Under the pieces are notes generated by a model, which worked only from the letters and a program-made list of their open reading frames with translations, was not told the origin of the DNA and ran no database searches. Position numbers and translations under genes: made by a program. From Erythrobacter colymbi (lineage in GTDB: Bacteria > Pseudomonadota > Alphaproteobacteria > Sphingomonadales > Sphingomonadaceae), in assembly GCF_002155685.1 (NCBI RefSeq), contig NZ_MUYK01000004.1, positions 124,001 through 188,000 of the forward strand: DNA of 64,000 bases, read 5' to 3'. Of the stretch, positions 35,958 to 44,492 are shown piece after piece. Each line of letters opens with the position of its first letter. Within the stretch, counting starts at the first letter, position 1.

Positions 35958-38315
35958 ATGACCGACACCGCCACCCGCCGCGCCGCGCGCGCCGGCCTTG
36001 CCGCCCTGCTGCTCTCCGCCTCGGGCGTCGCTTTTGCGCAAGCCGTTCCGATCGTGAAGCCGGGCGCCCCCGGGCAGGCCTCCAAGACGCTCTCGGCCGA
36101 CGAGGCGACCAAGCTGGCGCAAGCGAGCTACACCCCCTCCGATGTTGCCTTCATGCAGCACATGATCGTCCACCACCAGCAGGCGGTCGACATGGCGAAG
36201 CTGGTCAAGGACCGCACCAACACCCCCGAGCTGCTCACCATCGCCGGCCGCATCGAATCCTCGCAGGCCGACGAGATCGCCTTCATGCAGACCTGGCTGA
36301 AGGAGCGCGGTGAGCCGGTGGAAGACCCGGCGATGAAGGGCCACGGCGAACACCTTCACCACATGATGAAGGGCATGGCCTCGCCGGAAGACATGAAGGC
36401 GCTTGCCGCTGCCAAGGGCGCCGATTTCGACCGCCAGTTCCTGACCCTGATGATCGCCCACCACGATGGCGCGGTCGACATGGTCGAAAAGCTGTTCGAC
36501 GAGGACGGCACCGCCGCCGATCCCGTGCTGTTCCAGTTCGTCAGTGACGTCGAGAGCGAGCAGAAGACCGAGATCGGCCGGATGGACAAGGTGCTCGCCG
36601 GTCTCTCGGCCGATCCGCGCTCGGGCCTTGCCGCAGGCTTCGAGAACGCGGGCGAGGCGATCCTGGGCCTGACCAAGATCGCGACCCTCAAGAAACCCGC
36701 CGGCTTCTTCAACCCAGACAACCCGGCCGAGCTGCGCCTGCCCAAGCCGAAGAAGAAGGGCAAGGAGGCGGAGAAGGAGGCGACCGCGGCCGCAGCCGAT
36801 GCCGTCGCAACCGAAATGGCCGCCGCCGCCACTGAAGCCGCACCCGCTGCCGGCGCAGCCCCGGCCCCCGCCGTCGGCGCCGCCCCTGCCGCCGGCACCG
36901 CCGTTGCCGCCGCCACGCCCCCGCGCGAGGAGGAAGACCTCACCGATCTCGCCGAGCGCGGCCCGCTGCTCGATTTCGCCAACACCGACATGGCCTTCTT
37001 CGGCGATGTCATGGTCGCGGGCTCCTATCACGGGTTCAACATCTACAAGCTGGGCGCGGACGGCATCCCGACCCTCAAGAGCTCGGTCGTCTGCCCCGGC
37101 GGGCAGGGCGACGTCTCGGTGGTCGGCAACATCCTCGTGATGAGCGTCGAGCAGACCCGCGGCCGGCTCGACTGCGGGCTCGAGGGCGCGCCGGGCAAGG
37201 TCAATCCCGAGCGCTTCCGCGGCCTGCGCATCTTCGACATCTCAGACCTTGCCGCCCCGCGTCAGGTCGGCGCGGTGCAGACCTGCCGGGGGAGCCACAC
37301 CCACTCGATCGTCAGCGCCGACGACACGCGCCTGATCGTCTATAACTCGGGCACCGCAGGCATCCGTGACGGCGAGGAGCTGGCCGGCTGCGTCGGCAGC
37401 ACCCCGGGCGACAGCCGCACCGCGCTGTTCTCGATCGACGTGATCGAGATCCCGCTGGCCGATCCCTCCAAGGCGCGCATCGTCAAGAGCCCGCGCGTCT
37501 TCGCCGACGAGAAGACCGGCGAGATCGCAGGCCTGTGGAAGGGCGGCGATCACGGCGACGGCACCCAGAACACCTCGCGCACCGACCAGTGCCACGACAT
37601 CACCGTCTTCCCCGCACTGAAGCTCGCGGCGGGTGCCTGCTCGGGCAACGGCATCATCTTCGACATCGCCGATCCGCTGAACCCCAAGCGCCTCGACGTC
37701 GTCACCGACACCGGCTTTGCCTACTGGCACTCGGCGACCTTCAACAATGACGGCACCAAGGTGATCTTCACCGACGAATGGGGCGGCGGCGGTCGTCCGC
37801 GCTGCAAGGCGAGCGATCCCAAGACCTGGGGCGCCAACGCGATCTACGACATCAAGGACGGCAAGCTCGTCTTCCGCGCGCACTACAAGATGCCCGCCCC
37901 GCAGACCGACAAGGAGAACTGCGTCGCGCACAACGGCTCGATCATCCCGGTCCCGGGCCGCGATCTGTTCGCGCAGGCGTGGTATCAGGGCGGCCTTTCG
38001 GTGATGGACTTCACCGACAGCGCCAACCCCAAGGAAATCGCGTACTTCGACCGCGGCCCGATCGACGCCAAGCAGATGGTGCTGGGCGGCTACTGGTCGG
38101 TCTACTGGTACAAGGGCCACATCTACGGCACCGAGATCACCCGCGGGATCGACGTGTTCTCGCTGCTGCCGAGCAAGTTCCTGACCAAGGCCGAGATCGC
38201 CGCCGCAAACGCCGCGAAGTATGAGGACGACCGCTTCAACCCCCAGACCCAGACCCGCGTGACGTGGGATGCGGCGGTGGTGAAGGCGGCCGAGGCGAGC
38301 CGCAAGCTGAAGTAG
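35958..38315 (+). CDS. DUF305 domain fused to LVIVD-type beta-propeller, secreted
   Basis: This encodes 785 residues with a signal peptide (to about AFAQA, residue 29). Two DUF305 helix-pair motifs are seen: FMQHMIVHHQQAVDMA at 65-80 and FLTLMIAHHDGAVDM at 161-175, whose His and Met residues can bind metal; a His/Met-rich loop (GHGEHLHHMMKGM) lies between. A Lys-rich then Ala/Pro-rich linker (about 262-322) leads to a propeller with LVIVD-like blades (GLRIFDISDLAAPRQVGAV, GIIFDIADPLNPKRLDV, GLSVMDFTDSANPKEIAYF). A periplasmic metal-binding or surface role is inferred. Neighbours do not add information. Confidence 0.85.
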   Translation: MTDTATRRAARAGLAALLLSASGVAFAQAVPIVKPGAPGQASKTLSADEATKLAQASYTPSDVAFMQHMIVHHQQAVDMAKLVKDRTNTPELLTIAGRIESSQADEIAFMQTWLKERGEPVEDPAMKGHGEHLHHMMKGMASPEDMKALAAAKGADFDRQFLTLMIAHHDGAVDMVEKLFDEDGTAADPVLFQFVSDVESEQKTEIGRMDKVLAGLSADPRSGLAAGFENAGEAILGLTKIATLKKPAGFFNPDNPAELRLPKPKKKGKEAEKEATAAAADAVATEMAAAATEAAPAAGAAPAPAVGAAPAAGTAVAAATPPREEEDLTDLAERGPLLDFANTDMAFFGDVMVAGSYHGFNIYKLGADGIPTLKSSVVCPGGQGDVSVVGNILVMSVEQTRGRLDCGLEGAPGKVNPERFRGLRIFDISDLAAPRQVGAVQTCRGSHTHSIVSADDTRLIVYNSGTAGIRDGEELAGCVGSTPGDSRTALFSIDVIEIPLADPSKARIVKSPRVFADEKTGEIAGLWKGGDHGDGTQNTSRTDQCHDITVFPALKLAAGACSGNGIIFDIADPLNPKRLDVVTDTGFAYWHSATFNNDGTKVIFTDEWGGGGRPRCKASDPKTWGANAIYDIKDGKLVFRAHYKMPAPQTDKENCVAHNGSIIPVPGRDLFAQAWYQGGLSVMDFTDSANPKEIAYFDRGPIDAKQMVLGGYWSVYWYKGHIYGTEITRGIDVFSLLPSKFLTKAEIAAANAAKYEDDRFNPQTQTRVTWDAAVVKAAEASRKLK

Positions 38316-38326
38316 CGACATCCGGT

Positions 38327-38355
38327 GCCGCCGTCGCGGGTGTCCCTGCGGCGGC
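38327..38355. terminator. GC-rich hairpin after the DUF305/LVIVD gene
   Basis: GCCGCCG and CGGCGGC, with an inner CGCGGG/CCCTGCG stem around TGT, form a long hairpin 12 bases beyond the stop. There is no T-run, so it is at best a weak or Rho-assisted terminator. Confidence 0.4.
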
Positions 38356-38395
38356 GGACGTGCTAGGTTCCCGCCATCATGACGGGGGGCGCCTA

Positions 38396-39019
38396 GTGAT
38401 CGACATTGTTGCTTTCGCACTGGCTGCCGCAGCCGAGCCTGCTCCGGCTCCACGCCCCGCCTTCACGATGCCGCCCGTCGCGGTCGAACCCGAGGGGCCG
38501 ATCGAGGCGGTGGTGCTCCACCCCCTGTTCCGCGAGCCCTTCGTGTGCGGCGAGCATGTCGCTGGGGAGGAATCCATCGCGGGCGATGCGCTGGGAACCG
38601 ATTGCCAGATCATCGGCGAGACGCAGGGGCACGATCGCGGCTTCGGCAGGCTCTACCGGGGTGACGGCAGCCGCAATGAGGACTGGTATTCCTGGGGTGC
38701 CGCAGTGCTCGCCCCCGTGGACGGCGAAGTCGTCGGCCTGCTGCCTAACCCGAACGTCAACGTGCCCGGCACGCGCGGCAAGCCGCCTGCCGGACTGCTC
38801 CAGATCCGCAGGGCGGACGGCGTGGTCATCATGATGGCCCACCTCACGGACTTCACTGTGGCGCTGGGCGACACGGTGACAGCGGGCCAGGTGATTGCGC
38901 GGGTCGGCAACAACGGCCCCTCCTATGCCCCCCACGTCCATGTCGGCGCATCGCGCGGGGCGACACCGCTCCAGATCCGCTGGGACCAGAAAGCGATGGG
39001 CGCGCTGGCGGGGGATTAG
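38396..39019 (+). CDS. M23-family metallopeptidase-like protein
   Basis: This encodes 207 residues from a GTG at 38396, chosen because it gives a hydrophobic signal-like N-terminus (VIDIVAFALAAAAEPAPAP); no ATG suits. The peptidase fold is shown by RGDGSRNEDWYSWGAAVLAPVDGEVVGL, with the metal-binding Asp, then HLTDFTVALGDTVTAGQVIARVGNNG and the terminal HVHVG (HxH zinc ligand). Such enzymes cut peptidoglycan or act on envelope peptides outside the inner membrane. Confidence 0.8.
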   Translation: MIDIVAFALAAAAEPAPAPRPAFTMPPVAVEPEGPIEAVVLHPLFREPFVCGEHVAGEESIAGDALGTDCQIIGETQGHDRGFGRLYRGDGSRNEDWYSWGAAVLAPVDGEVVGLLPNPNVNVPGTRGKPPAGLLQIRRADGVVIMMAHLTDFTVALGDTVTAGQVIARVGNNGPSYAPHVHVGASRGATPLQIRWDQKAMGALAGD

Positions 39020-39067
39020 CCGCGCTCGCCCGATTGTCTGCGCCCCGCCTTCGGATAGAGTGCAAGC

Positions 39068-39667
39068 ATGGGGCCGCGCTGGAATCTCGCAATTTTTTGC
39101 GTCTTCATGGCGCTCGCTTTCCTGAGCCTGATCCTCGAGCGCACGACGCTGGGCGATTCCCTGCCGTTTCCGATCTATGTGGTGGTCGCCGTGTGCGGCG
39201 GGATTTCCGGATACCTCGCCGCGGCCGAGGCCATCGCGGCCCAGAAGATTGACCAGGGCTATCGCGCCATTGCCAGCTTTGCGGGCCTGATCATACTCGG
39301 CATAATGGGCGCGGTGATGCTGTCGCACTCGCTGACGATACGCGCGGCCTTCATCGGCGTGTCGAGCGAGCCGCAGATGGTGGAGCTGCCGGTCGAGAAG
39401 CGCGATCGTGGTCGCCGGTCGCGCAGTTGGGGGAGCCCCTTCTCGCTCAAGGTTCGGGTGCCGGACGGCGGCCGCTTAGTCAGCGTGGATGTGGACGAGG
39501 CACTCTACGACAAGGTCGGCGTAAAGCCCGAGCCGGAGAAACATTGCCTCGTCCTGCCGGTCGAAACCGGTCGCTGGGGCTTGCGGCGGGTGTGGGTGCC
39601 CAACGAATTCGACACGCCGGTGGGTCTCGCCGATTACCGCCTGTGCGGTCGCTCCGCGCGTTTCTGA
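39068..39667 (+). CDS. membrane protein with C-terminal soluble domain, hypothetical
   Basis: This encodes 199 residues with three hydrophobic helices (about 6-24, 31-52 and 66-88), followed by a soluble, probably periplasmic, domain of about 100 residues containing a short basic stretch (KRDRGRRSRSW) and a beta-rich end. No family was recognised. Base composition is somewhat AT-richer than the adjacent peptidase gene. It may follow the M23 gene in one transcript (48-base gap). Confidence 0.65.
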   Translation: MGPRWNLAIFCVFMALAFLSLILERTTLGDSLPFPIYVVVAVCGGISGYLAAAEAIAAQKIDQGYRAIASFAGLIILGIMGAVMLSHSLTIRAAFIGVSSEPQMVELPVEKRDRGRRSRSWGSPFSLKVRVPDGGRLVSVDVDEALYDKVGVKPEPEKHCLVLPVETGRWGLRRVWVPNEFDTPVGLADYRLCGRSARF

Positions 39668-39683
39668 GCACCTCGCGCGGCAG

Positions 39684-39923
39684 CTAGGCGCGGGCGTGGA
39701 CCCACGCCGATCTGGCACTTCCCTCCAATGCGGCGAAGATCGCGGTCACGATCCGCGCGCGCTGCAAGGTATCATGCTCCTGCGATCCCCAGGAGACCTG
39801 CACCAGCAGCGGAAGGCCTGCGCGGCGGCCATGCGCAAGAGTGCCCGCGGGCAGCGCCATGAGGAAGGTCATGGCGCTGCCCGCAAGCAAGGCGCGGCGC
39901 GACAGGGGGAGATCGCCCGCCAT
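39684..39923 (-). CDS. short protein with Tat-like signal, doubtful
   Basis: This encodes 79 residues beginning MAGDLPLSRRALLAGSAM, which looks like a twin-arginine signal peptide (SRRALL) followed by a hydrophobic stretch ending near ALA-HG. The mature part would be only about 45 residues and matches nothing I recognise. It starts 6 bases after the tautomerase stop and could be a small exported protein or a decayed longer gene. Confidence 0.4.
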   Translation of the reverse strand: MAGDLPLSRRALLAGSAMTFLMALPAGTLAHGRRAGLPLLVQVSWGSQEHDTLQRARIVTAIFAALEGSARSAWVHARA

Positions 39924-39928
39924 CCCGG

Positions 39929-40153
39929 TCAGCCCTTCGGCGCCAGCGCGGCCTTGAGCTGGTCGAGCGTCAGCGCCCGCCCGGCCATGCCCCAGCCGCC
40001 ATCGGGCACCTCGTTGATGTGCACCCAGGTGAACTGGCGCACGGCGGGGATGCCCTCGGCCTCGACACAGGCATCGGTCACCTTGGCGACCATCTGCGAC
40101 TTCTGCTCGGGGGTGAGCGATCCGGCGGGGACGGAGATCTGGACGAGCGGCAT
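39929..40153 (-). CDS. 4-oxalocrotonate tautomerase family protein
   Basis: This encodes 74 residues starting MPLVQISVPAG; removal of Met exposes the catalytic Pro1 of the tautomerase superfamily. The rest (LTPEQKSQMVAKVTDACVEAEGIP, then FTWVHINEVPDGGWGMAG) matches the usual 60-80-residue subunit. The substrate is unknown. It is divergent from the TetR-type gene and shares with it a 98-base region holding two operator-like sites, so regulation by that repressor is likely. Confidence 0.88.
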   Translation of the reverse strand: MPLVQISVPAGSLTPEQKSQMVAKVTDACVEAEGIPAVRQFTWVHINEVPDGGWGMAGRALTLDQLKAALAPKG

Positions 40154-40184
40154 GGCATTTCACCTTTCACTTGCAGCCACGAAT

Positions 40185-40219
40185 CTATGGCGATCACCAT
40201 AGTATGACGATTGCCATAG
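40185..40219. promoter_or_regulatory. tandem TetR-type operators between tautomerase and regulator genes
   Basis: Two related 16-base near-palindromes follow each other: TATGGCGATCACCATA (40186-40201) and TATGACGATTGCCATA (40203-40218), 17 bases apart. They sit midway between the divergent starts at 40153 and 40252, the usual place for a TetR operator. Confidence 0.7.
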
Positions 40220-40251
40220 ATCGGTCAAGCCGGAGATGCTAAGGCAGCGCC

Positions 40252-40824
40252 ATGCCGCGCACCTCCGACGCCCGCTCCAAGGCCATTGCCACCGCCGAAC
40301 AGCTGTTCCGCACCCAAGGCTATGCCGCCACCGGCCTTGCCCAGATCATCGCCGAAAGCGGCGCGCCCAAGGGCTCGTTCTATTTCCACTTCCCCGGCGG
40401 GAAGGACGAGCTCGCGGCTGAAGCGATCACCGCCTTTGCCGCACGCGGGCTGGCGGCAATCCGGGGGATTGCGCAGGCGACGCCGGACGATGCTTCGGGC
40501 TTCGTGACGCGGCTGTGCGCCGCTTTCGCCACCGAGATGCGGGAATCGGGCTACGCGCTCGGCTGCGTGTTCCAGAACATCGCGATCGAACGCGCGCCGG
40601 GCGATCCAGCGATCACGCCGCTGTTGCAGGAGGGCTTTGCCAGCTGGATCGGCGCCATCGCCGGGCATTTCGCAGCCTGCGGAGTCGCCCGCCCTGACGA
40701 GGCCGCACTTGCGCTGGTCACCGCGCTGGAAGGCGCGCGCACGCTCGCACGGGTGCAGGCGAGCGAGGCGCCATTCGATGCCGTCGCGGCGCTGTTCCAG
40801 CCGCGACTGGCGGCGCGGGCCTAG
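40252..40824 (+). CDS. TetR/AcrR family repressor
   Basis: This encodes 190 residues. The N-terminal HTH is AEQLFRTQGYAATGLAQIIAESGAPKGSFYFHFPGGKDEL (about residues 14-53). The C-terminal ligand domain resembles the TetR_C_33 / LfrR-like YcdC group. It probably represses the divergent tautomerase gene and itself through the tandem sites at 40185-40219. The stop overlaps the end of the convergent sterol-desaturase gene by 4 bases. Confidence 0.92.
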   Translation: MPRTSDARSKAIATAEQLFRTQGYAATGLAQIIAESGAPKGSFYFHFPGGKDELAAEAITAFAARGLAAIRGIAQATPDDASGFVTRLCAAFATEMRESGYALGCVFQNIAIERAPGDPAITPLLQEGFASWIGAIAGHFAACGVARPDEAALALVTALEGARTLARVQASEAPFDAVAALFQPRLAARA

Positions 40825-41699
40825 CCCTCGGCAGCTTCCTTGCTCTTGAGGAAGGGGCGCAGCGGGAAGGTCCACTGCTCCCAGATCGACAGGCGCTTGC
40901 GGTCGTCCTGCCCGACGATGGCGCTCTCGCCGTCCTTGTAGGTGCCGAACACGCGGTCCCAGAAGATCACACTGTTGCCGTAGTTGCAGCGCGTGTCCTC
41001 GTAGCTCGTCGCGGTGTGATGAAGCGAGTGGTTGCGGATCGTCGTGAAGAAGAACCCGTACCAGATCGGCGGATTGGCGCTGACATTGGCGTGGGCATAG
41101 ATCGCGATCGCACCGCCGACGGTGAAGCTGGCGAACAGGGCGTTCAAGTCGATGTCGAGCAGCGCGATGATGCCGATGCTGATCAGGAACAGCTCGATCG
41201 GGTTACCGATATAGCCCTTCATCGCATTGAGCTGGGTGATGTGGTGATGCGGCGCATGGGTCAGCCACAGCGGCGTCCAGTTGTGCATCGCGCGGTGCAT
41301 CCAGTACTGGCCGAGCTCGAACAGAAACAGCGCGAACATCGCCTGCACCAGGAAGGGCAGCTCAGGCAGCCACGGGGTGCCGATGCCCCACGTCTGCTTG
41401 AGCTCGCCGAGCGGGCCGTTGATCAGCGTGTCCGAGAGCCAGCCGATCACGAAGAAGAAGAACGCGAAGTAGAAGATGTCGGTGGCGAACTCGCGCCAGT
41501 TCATGCGCCAGCCTTCATGCCGCTCGAACACGAATTCGAGGAGCTGGACGAAGACCACCGTCCCCACCCCCACTGCCGGCAGCGCCCACGCGGATTCCAC
41601 CACCGACTGCGGGGCGAAGCCCCAGAAGGCGAGGATCGCTGCCAGTGTGGCAGGCGGCAGCAGGTTGACGAGCGACTGTTTCACCGGATGTTCCCCCAT
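40821..41699 (-). CDS. sterol desaturase / fatty acid hydroxylase family membrane protein
   Basis: This encodes 292 residues with about five hydrophobic helices and the eight-His di-iron signature split as HRAMH, HAPHHH and, later, NHSLHHTA plus a final HANVS-region His. These fix it in the fatty-acid-hydroxylase superfamily of integral membrane oxygenases. Candidate substrates are carotenoids, sterol-like hopanoids or lipids; the sequence alone does not decide. It is not near carotenoid genes in this window. Confidence 0.88.
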   Translation of the reverse strand: MGEHPVKQSLVNLLPPATLAAILAFWGFAPQSVVESAWALPAVGVGTVVFVQLLEFVFERHEGWRMNWREFATDIFYFAFFFFVIGWLSDTLINGPLGELKQTWGIGTPWLPELPFLVQAMFALFLFELGQYWMHRAMHNWTPLWLTHAPHHHITQLNAMKGYIGNPIELFLISIGIIALLDIDLNALFASFTVGGAIAIYAHANVSANPPIWYGFFFTTIRNHSLHHTATSYEDTRCNYGNSVIFWDRVFGTYKDGESAIVGQDDRKRLSIWEQWTFPLRPFLKSKEAAEG

Positions 41700-41869
41700 T
41701 CGGATCAGGCCGCATCTCTAGAGCGCGGCCGACAAGCGCGAGAATACGCCATTTTCCGCAGAGGGTCGAGTTGGCCAAGCGTCCAATTGAATAGACAGCA
41801 ATTTTCGACAACCGCGAATGACAATAATCAGATATGGAGTGCGGCGAACCTCAAATCGGGAGCTGGCAT

Positions 41870-43228
41870 ATGGAATTGCGGCCTATCGCTTGCGCTTTCG
41901 CACTGCTCATAGGTGGCCTTGCACCCCTCCAGCCGCTGGAAGCGCAGGCCGGGAAACCCGTCGACGCTGCGGCTGCGGGCGAAATGACCCTGGCCGACCG
42001 CGTGGTCGTTGCCGCGCAGATCAACCATGTTGTGAAGCGCTACTTCGCGCATTGGGAGGGCCTGCCGCCGGACTACGACTGGGATACGCGGTTTGCCGAT
42101 TACGTGGCCGAAGCCCTCGCCGCACCCGATCGCCGCAGCTTCAGCATCGCCACGATGCGGCTGATCGCCAGCCTCAACAATGGCCACAGTGCCTTCTACG
42201 ACGAAGTGCTCGACGACGAGCCCTTCCTGCCATTCATCGCACGGCCCATCGGCGGCAAGTGGACCATTATCGCCAGCTGGATTGACGAGGTTTCGCCCGG
42301 CGACGTCATCGCAACGGTCGACGGGGTTGCGATGGACAGCTGGGTCGAGCCGCTTCGCGCCATCGTCGGCCAATCCGACAGGCGTGCGCAGGACCGGCTC
42401 TTGCTGCAACAAGGCCGCGCGCTGGTGCCGCAGCGGGTCCGGCTCGGGCTCGCGTCGGGCAAGAGCGTCGATATCGACCGGGCCGCCCCCCGGGGCGAGC
42501 GGCGCCCGGCGCGCAAGCCCTTCGAGGTCGAGACCACCGTCCGCGACAATGGCGTGGTCGTGATCCGCATCCCCAGCTTCGACGACCCCAAGTTCGAAGC
42601 CGCAGCCATCGCGGCGGTCAAGGCCCATGCGGGCGCGCCGCTCATCCTGTTCGACGTGCGCGGTAACGGCGGAGGCACCACACCGGAAGCGTTGCTGCGA
42701 ACAATCATGGATCGCGCCTATGCCGGCACCATCGTCCACACGCCGATGACCATCGCCGAGGACGATGCCCACGCCTCGTTCGACACCGCAGCCCCGCCGC
42801 GCCTCTTCGTCCTTTATGGCCCGGAACGCACTCAGCCCGCCGCCGACCCCGTCACCGGGCCGATGGCGGTGCTGATGGACGGCGGCTGCGGCTCGGCCTG
42901 CGAGGATTTCGTGATCCGATTCCAGTCGGGCAAGCGCGGACCGCTGCTGGGCGAGGCGACAGGTGGATCGACCGGCCAGCCCTACTTCGTCAAATGGCCA
43001 AAATGGAAGATGTCCTTCCGCATCTCGACCAAGCGCGAATTTTTCCCCGATGGCCGCCCCTTCGAGGGTGTGGGCGTTTCGCCCGACATCGCGGTGCCGC
43101 AGCTGATCGCCGACCTGACCGCGAACGGCGATCCCCAGCTTGACCGGGCGTTGGCGGCACTCAAGCCCAAGTCAGCCGGCAAGCGATGGCCAATCCCGAT
43201 AGTCCCAGCCAAGGCGAGCCCGCGATGA
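41870..43228 (+). CDS. S41-family (C-terminal processing) peptidase, secreted
   Basis: This encodes 452 residues from the ATG at 41870, which has GGGAG upstream and gives a good signal peptide (LRPIACAFALLIGGL, cleavage near LEAQA); the ATG at 41834 lacks both. A short PDZ-like part (PGDVIATVDGVAMDSWV) precedes the protease core: LILFDVRGNGGG and the nucleophile segment MDGGCGSACEDFV. The Ser-Lys/Glu dyad context fits tricorn-like S41 enzymes. The next gene overlaps its stop by 4 bases. Confidence 0.87.
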   Translation: MELRPIACAFALLIGGLAPLQPLEAQAGKPVDAAAAGEMTLADRVVVAAQINHVVKRYFAHWEGLPPDYDWDTRFADYVAEALAAPDRRSFSIATMRLIASLNNGHSAFYDEVLDDEPFLPFIARPIGGKWTIIASWIDEVSPGDVIATVDGVAMDSWVEPLRAIVGQSDRRAQDRLLLQQGRALVPQRVRLGLASGKSVDIDRAAPRGERRPARKPFEVETTVRDNGVVVIRIPSFDDPKFEAAAIAAVKAHAGAPLILFDVRGNGGGTTPEALLRTIMDRAYAGTIVHTPMTIAEDDAHASFDTAAPPRLFVLYGPERTQPAADPVTGPMAVLMDGGCGSACEDFVIRFQSGKRGPLLGEATGGSTGQPYFVKWPKWKMSFRISTKREFFPDGRPFEGVGVSPDIAVPQLIADLTANGDPQLDRALAALKPKSAGKRWPIPIVPAKASPR

Positions 43229-43869
43229 TCGAAGCGCCCGAAACCCCGCACACCCACCACCACGGCCACGGGCATGGCGGTGGCTCCGGCCGCTGGTTCG
43301 ACATCGCGATGGCGGTCGCGGTTCTCTTGGTGTCCGCGGGATCGCTCTATGTCGCGCTTCACACCGGGCACACGATGGAAGCTCTGGTCCGCGAGAACGA
43401 GCGGCTGGTGCGCGCGCAATCGACGCCGGTGCTGCAATATGACCACGGCAACATCAGCGACGCAGGCGAACCGCAGCTCGAATTCACTGTGACCAATGTC
43501 GGCACGGGACCGGCGCGGATCGTCTGGTTCCGGATTTCGCATGAGGGCAAGAGCTTCTCCAGCGTCGGCTCGTGGGCGCGGTCCACCGGCAAGGGATCGA
43601 TCACTTTCACGTCGAGCTCGATCAACCGGATCGTGCTGGCCCCCAACGACAAGCGGAGAATGGTCTCCTGGGCGCGGCCTGCCGATGCCCCGGGGCTCGC
43701 CCGCTGGAAGACGATCGACCGCGAGCGTTTCAATGCGACGGTCGAGGCCTGCTATTGCTCGGTGTTCGACCAGTGCTGGCAATCGAGCCTCGAGGCGGAC
43801 ATTCCCCGCGAGGTGAATAGCTGCGCAGCGCCGGATGGCGAGGCGCGGACCGAGCCGCTCGATTCCTGA
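43225..43869 (+). CDS. His-rich N-terminus, single-helix membrane protein, hypothetical
   Basis: This encodes 214 residues. The start at 43225 overlaps the S41 stop (ATGA) and has AAGGCGAG before it; an ATG at 43186 is possible. The cytoplasmic N-terminus carries HTHHHGHGHGGG, a likely metal-binding run. One membrane helix lies at about residues 24-46, followed by a beta-rich extracytoplasmic domain with four Cys in the last third (CYCSVFDQCW and NSCAAP). Translational coupling to the S41 gene suggests a shared role. No family was recognised. Confidence 0.7.
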   Translation: MIEAPETPHTHHHGHGHGGGSGRWFDIAMAVAVLLVSAGSLYVALHTGHTMEALVRENERLVRAQSTPVLQYDHGNISDAGEPQLEFTVTNVGTGPARIVWFRISHEGKSFSSVGSWARSTGKGSITFTSSSINRIVLAPNDKRRMVSWARPADAPGLARWKTIDRERFNATVEACYCSVFDQCWQSSLEADIPREVNSCAAPDGEARTEPLDS

Positions 43870-43875
43870 CGCGCC

Positions 43876-44262
43876 TTATGCCCGCGCGGCGACTTCGGCG
43901 GCGTCGAAGTAATGGATGCGAAGCTCGCGCAGCAGCCCGTCCTCGAAGGTGCCTGCCTCGCAGATCGTCTGGGTGAAGGGCGCCGAGCCGTCCTTGGGGT
44001 GCATGGTAAGACGGATCACCATCACCGCATGGGTCTCGCCCCCCGTGCAGTCGAGGATTTGAAGATCGGCGTTCGCCCAGGTGCCGTACATCGCGGCAGC
44101 GCAGCGCTGGAGCGCGTCCCTGCCCCGCCACTCGCCCGCGAAAGGCAGCGAGTTCGCCTCGTAGAGCACGAAATCGGGGTGGATCAGCGCCTCGACCGCG
44201 TCCCAGTCACGGGTGCCGGCGGTGGCGTAGACCTTCGCCAGAAGTTCGCGCGGCGTGCTCAC
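43876..44262 (-). CDS. NTF2-like / SnoaL-like protein
   Basis: This encodes 128 residues with the NTF2 cone-fold pattern: an N-terminal helix (LLAKVYATAGTRDWDAVEALIHPDFVLYE), the WRGRDALQRCAAAMYGTW helix and alternating strands to the end. Such proteins act as small isomerases, cyclases, hydrolases or simply as binding domains. It is the last gene of the E1/lipoyl operon, with its start overlapping the lipoyl gene stop, so a role in the same pathway is likely. Confidence 0.82.
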   Translation of the reverse strand: MSTPRELLAKVYATAGTRDWDAVEALIHPDFVLYEANSLPFAGEWRGRDALQRCAAAMYGTWANADLQILDCTGGETHAVMVIRLTMHPKDGSAPFTQTICEAGTFEDGLLRELRIHYFDAAEVAARA

Positions 44263-44492
44263 TCTTCGATGGTGCCGATCAGGTCGCCCACCTTGTAGAC
44301 CGCGCCTTCCTCGCCGGTGGGGCGGATGATGCCGCTAGCCTGCGCCTCGATCTCTGTGGTGCTCTTGTCGGTTTCGACGGTGTAGATGATGTCGCCCTTC
44401 TCCACGCGCTCGCCATCGCCGAACATCCATTCGACGAGGGTCATTTCGACAGCGCTCATGCCGAGCTTGGGGATGCGGATTTCGGATGCCAT
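44259..44492 (-). CDS. stand-alone lipoyl/biotinyl carrier domain
   Basis: This encodes 77 residues that form just one lipoyl domain. The modified Lys is in VETDKSTTEIEA at about residue 43, flanked by the two symmetric half-sites (MTLVEWMFGDGERVEKGDIIY and GAVYKVGDLIGTI). No E1-binding or acyltransferase domain follows. It sits directly after the E1 beta gene (no gap), so it should accept the acyl group made by that E1. Confidence 0.9.
   Translation of the reverse strand: MASEIRIPKLGMSAVEMTLVEWMFGDGERVEKGDIIYTVETDKSTTEIEAQASGIIRPTGEEGAVYKVGDLIGTIEE

Noticed and set aside
42982..43782. A minus-strand frame of 266 codons overlapping the S41 gene end
   Set aside because: Shadow of two well-supported plus-strand genes.
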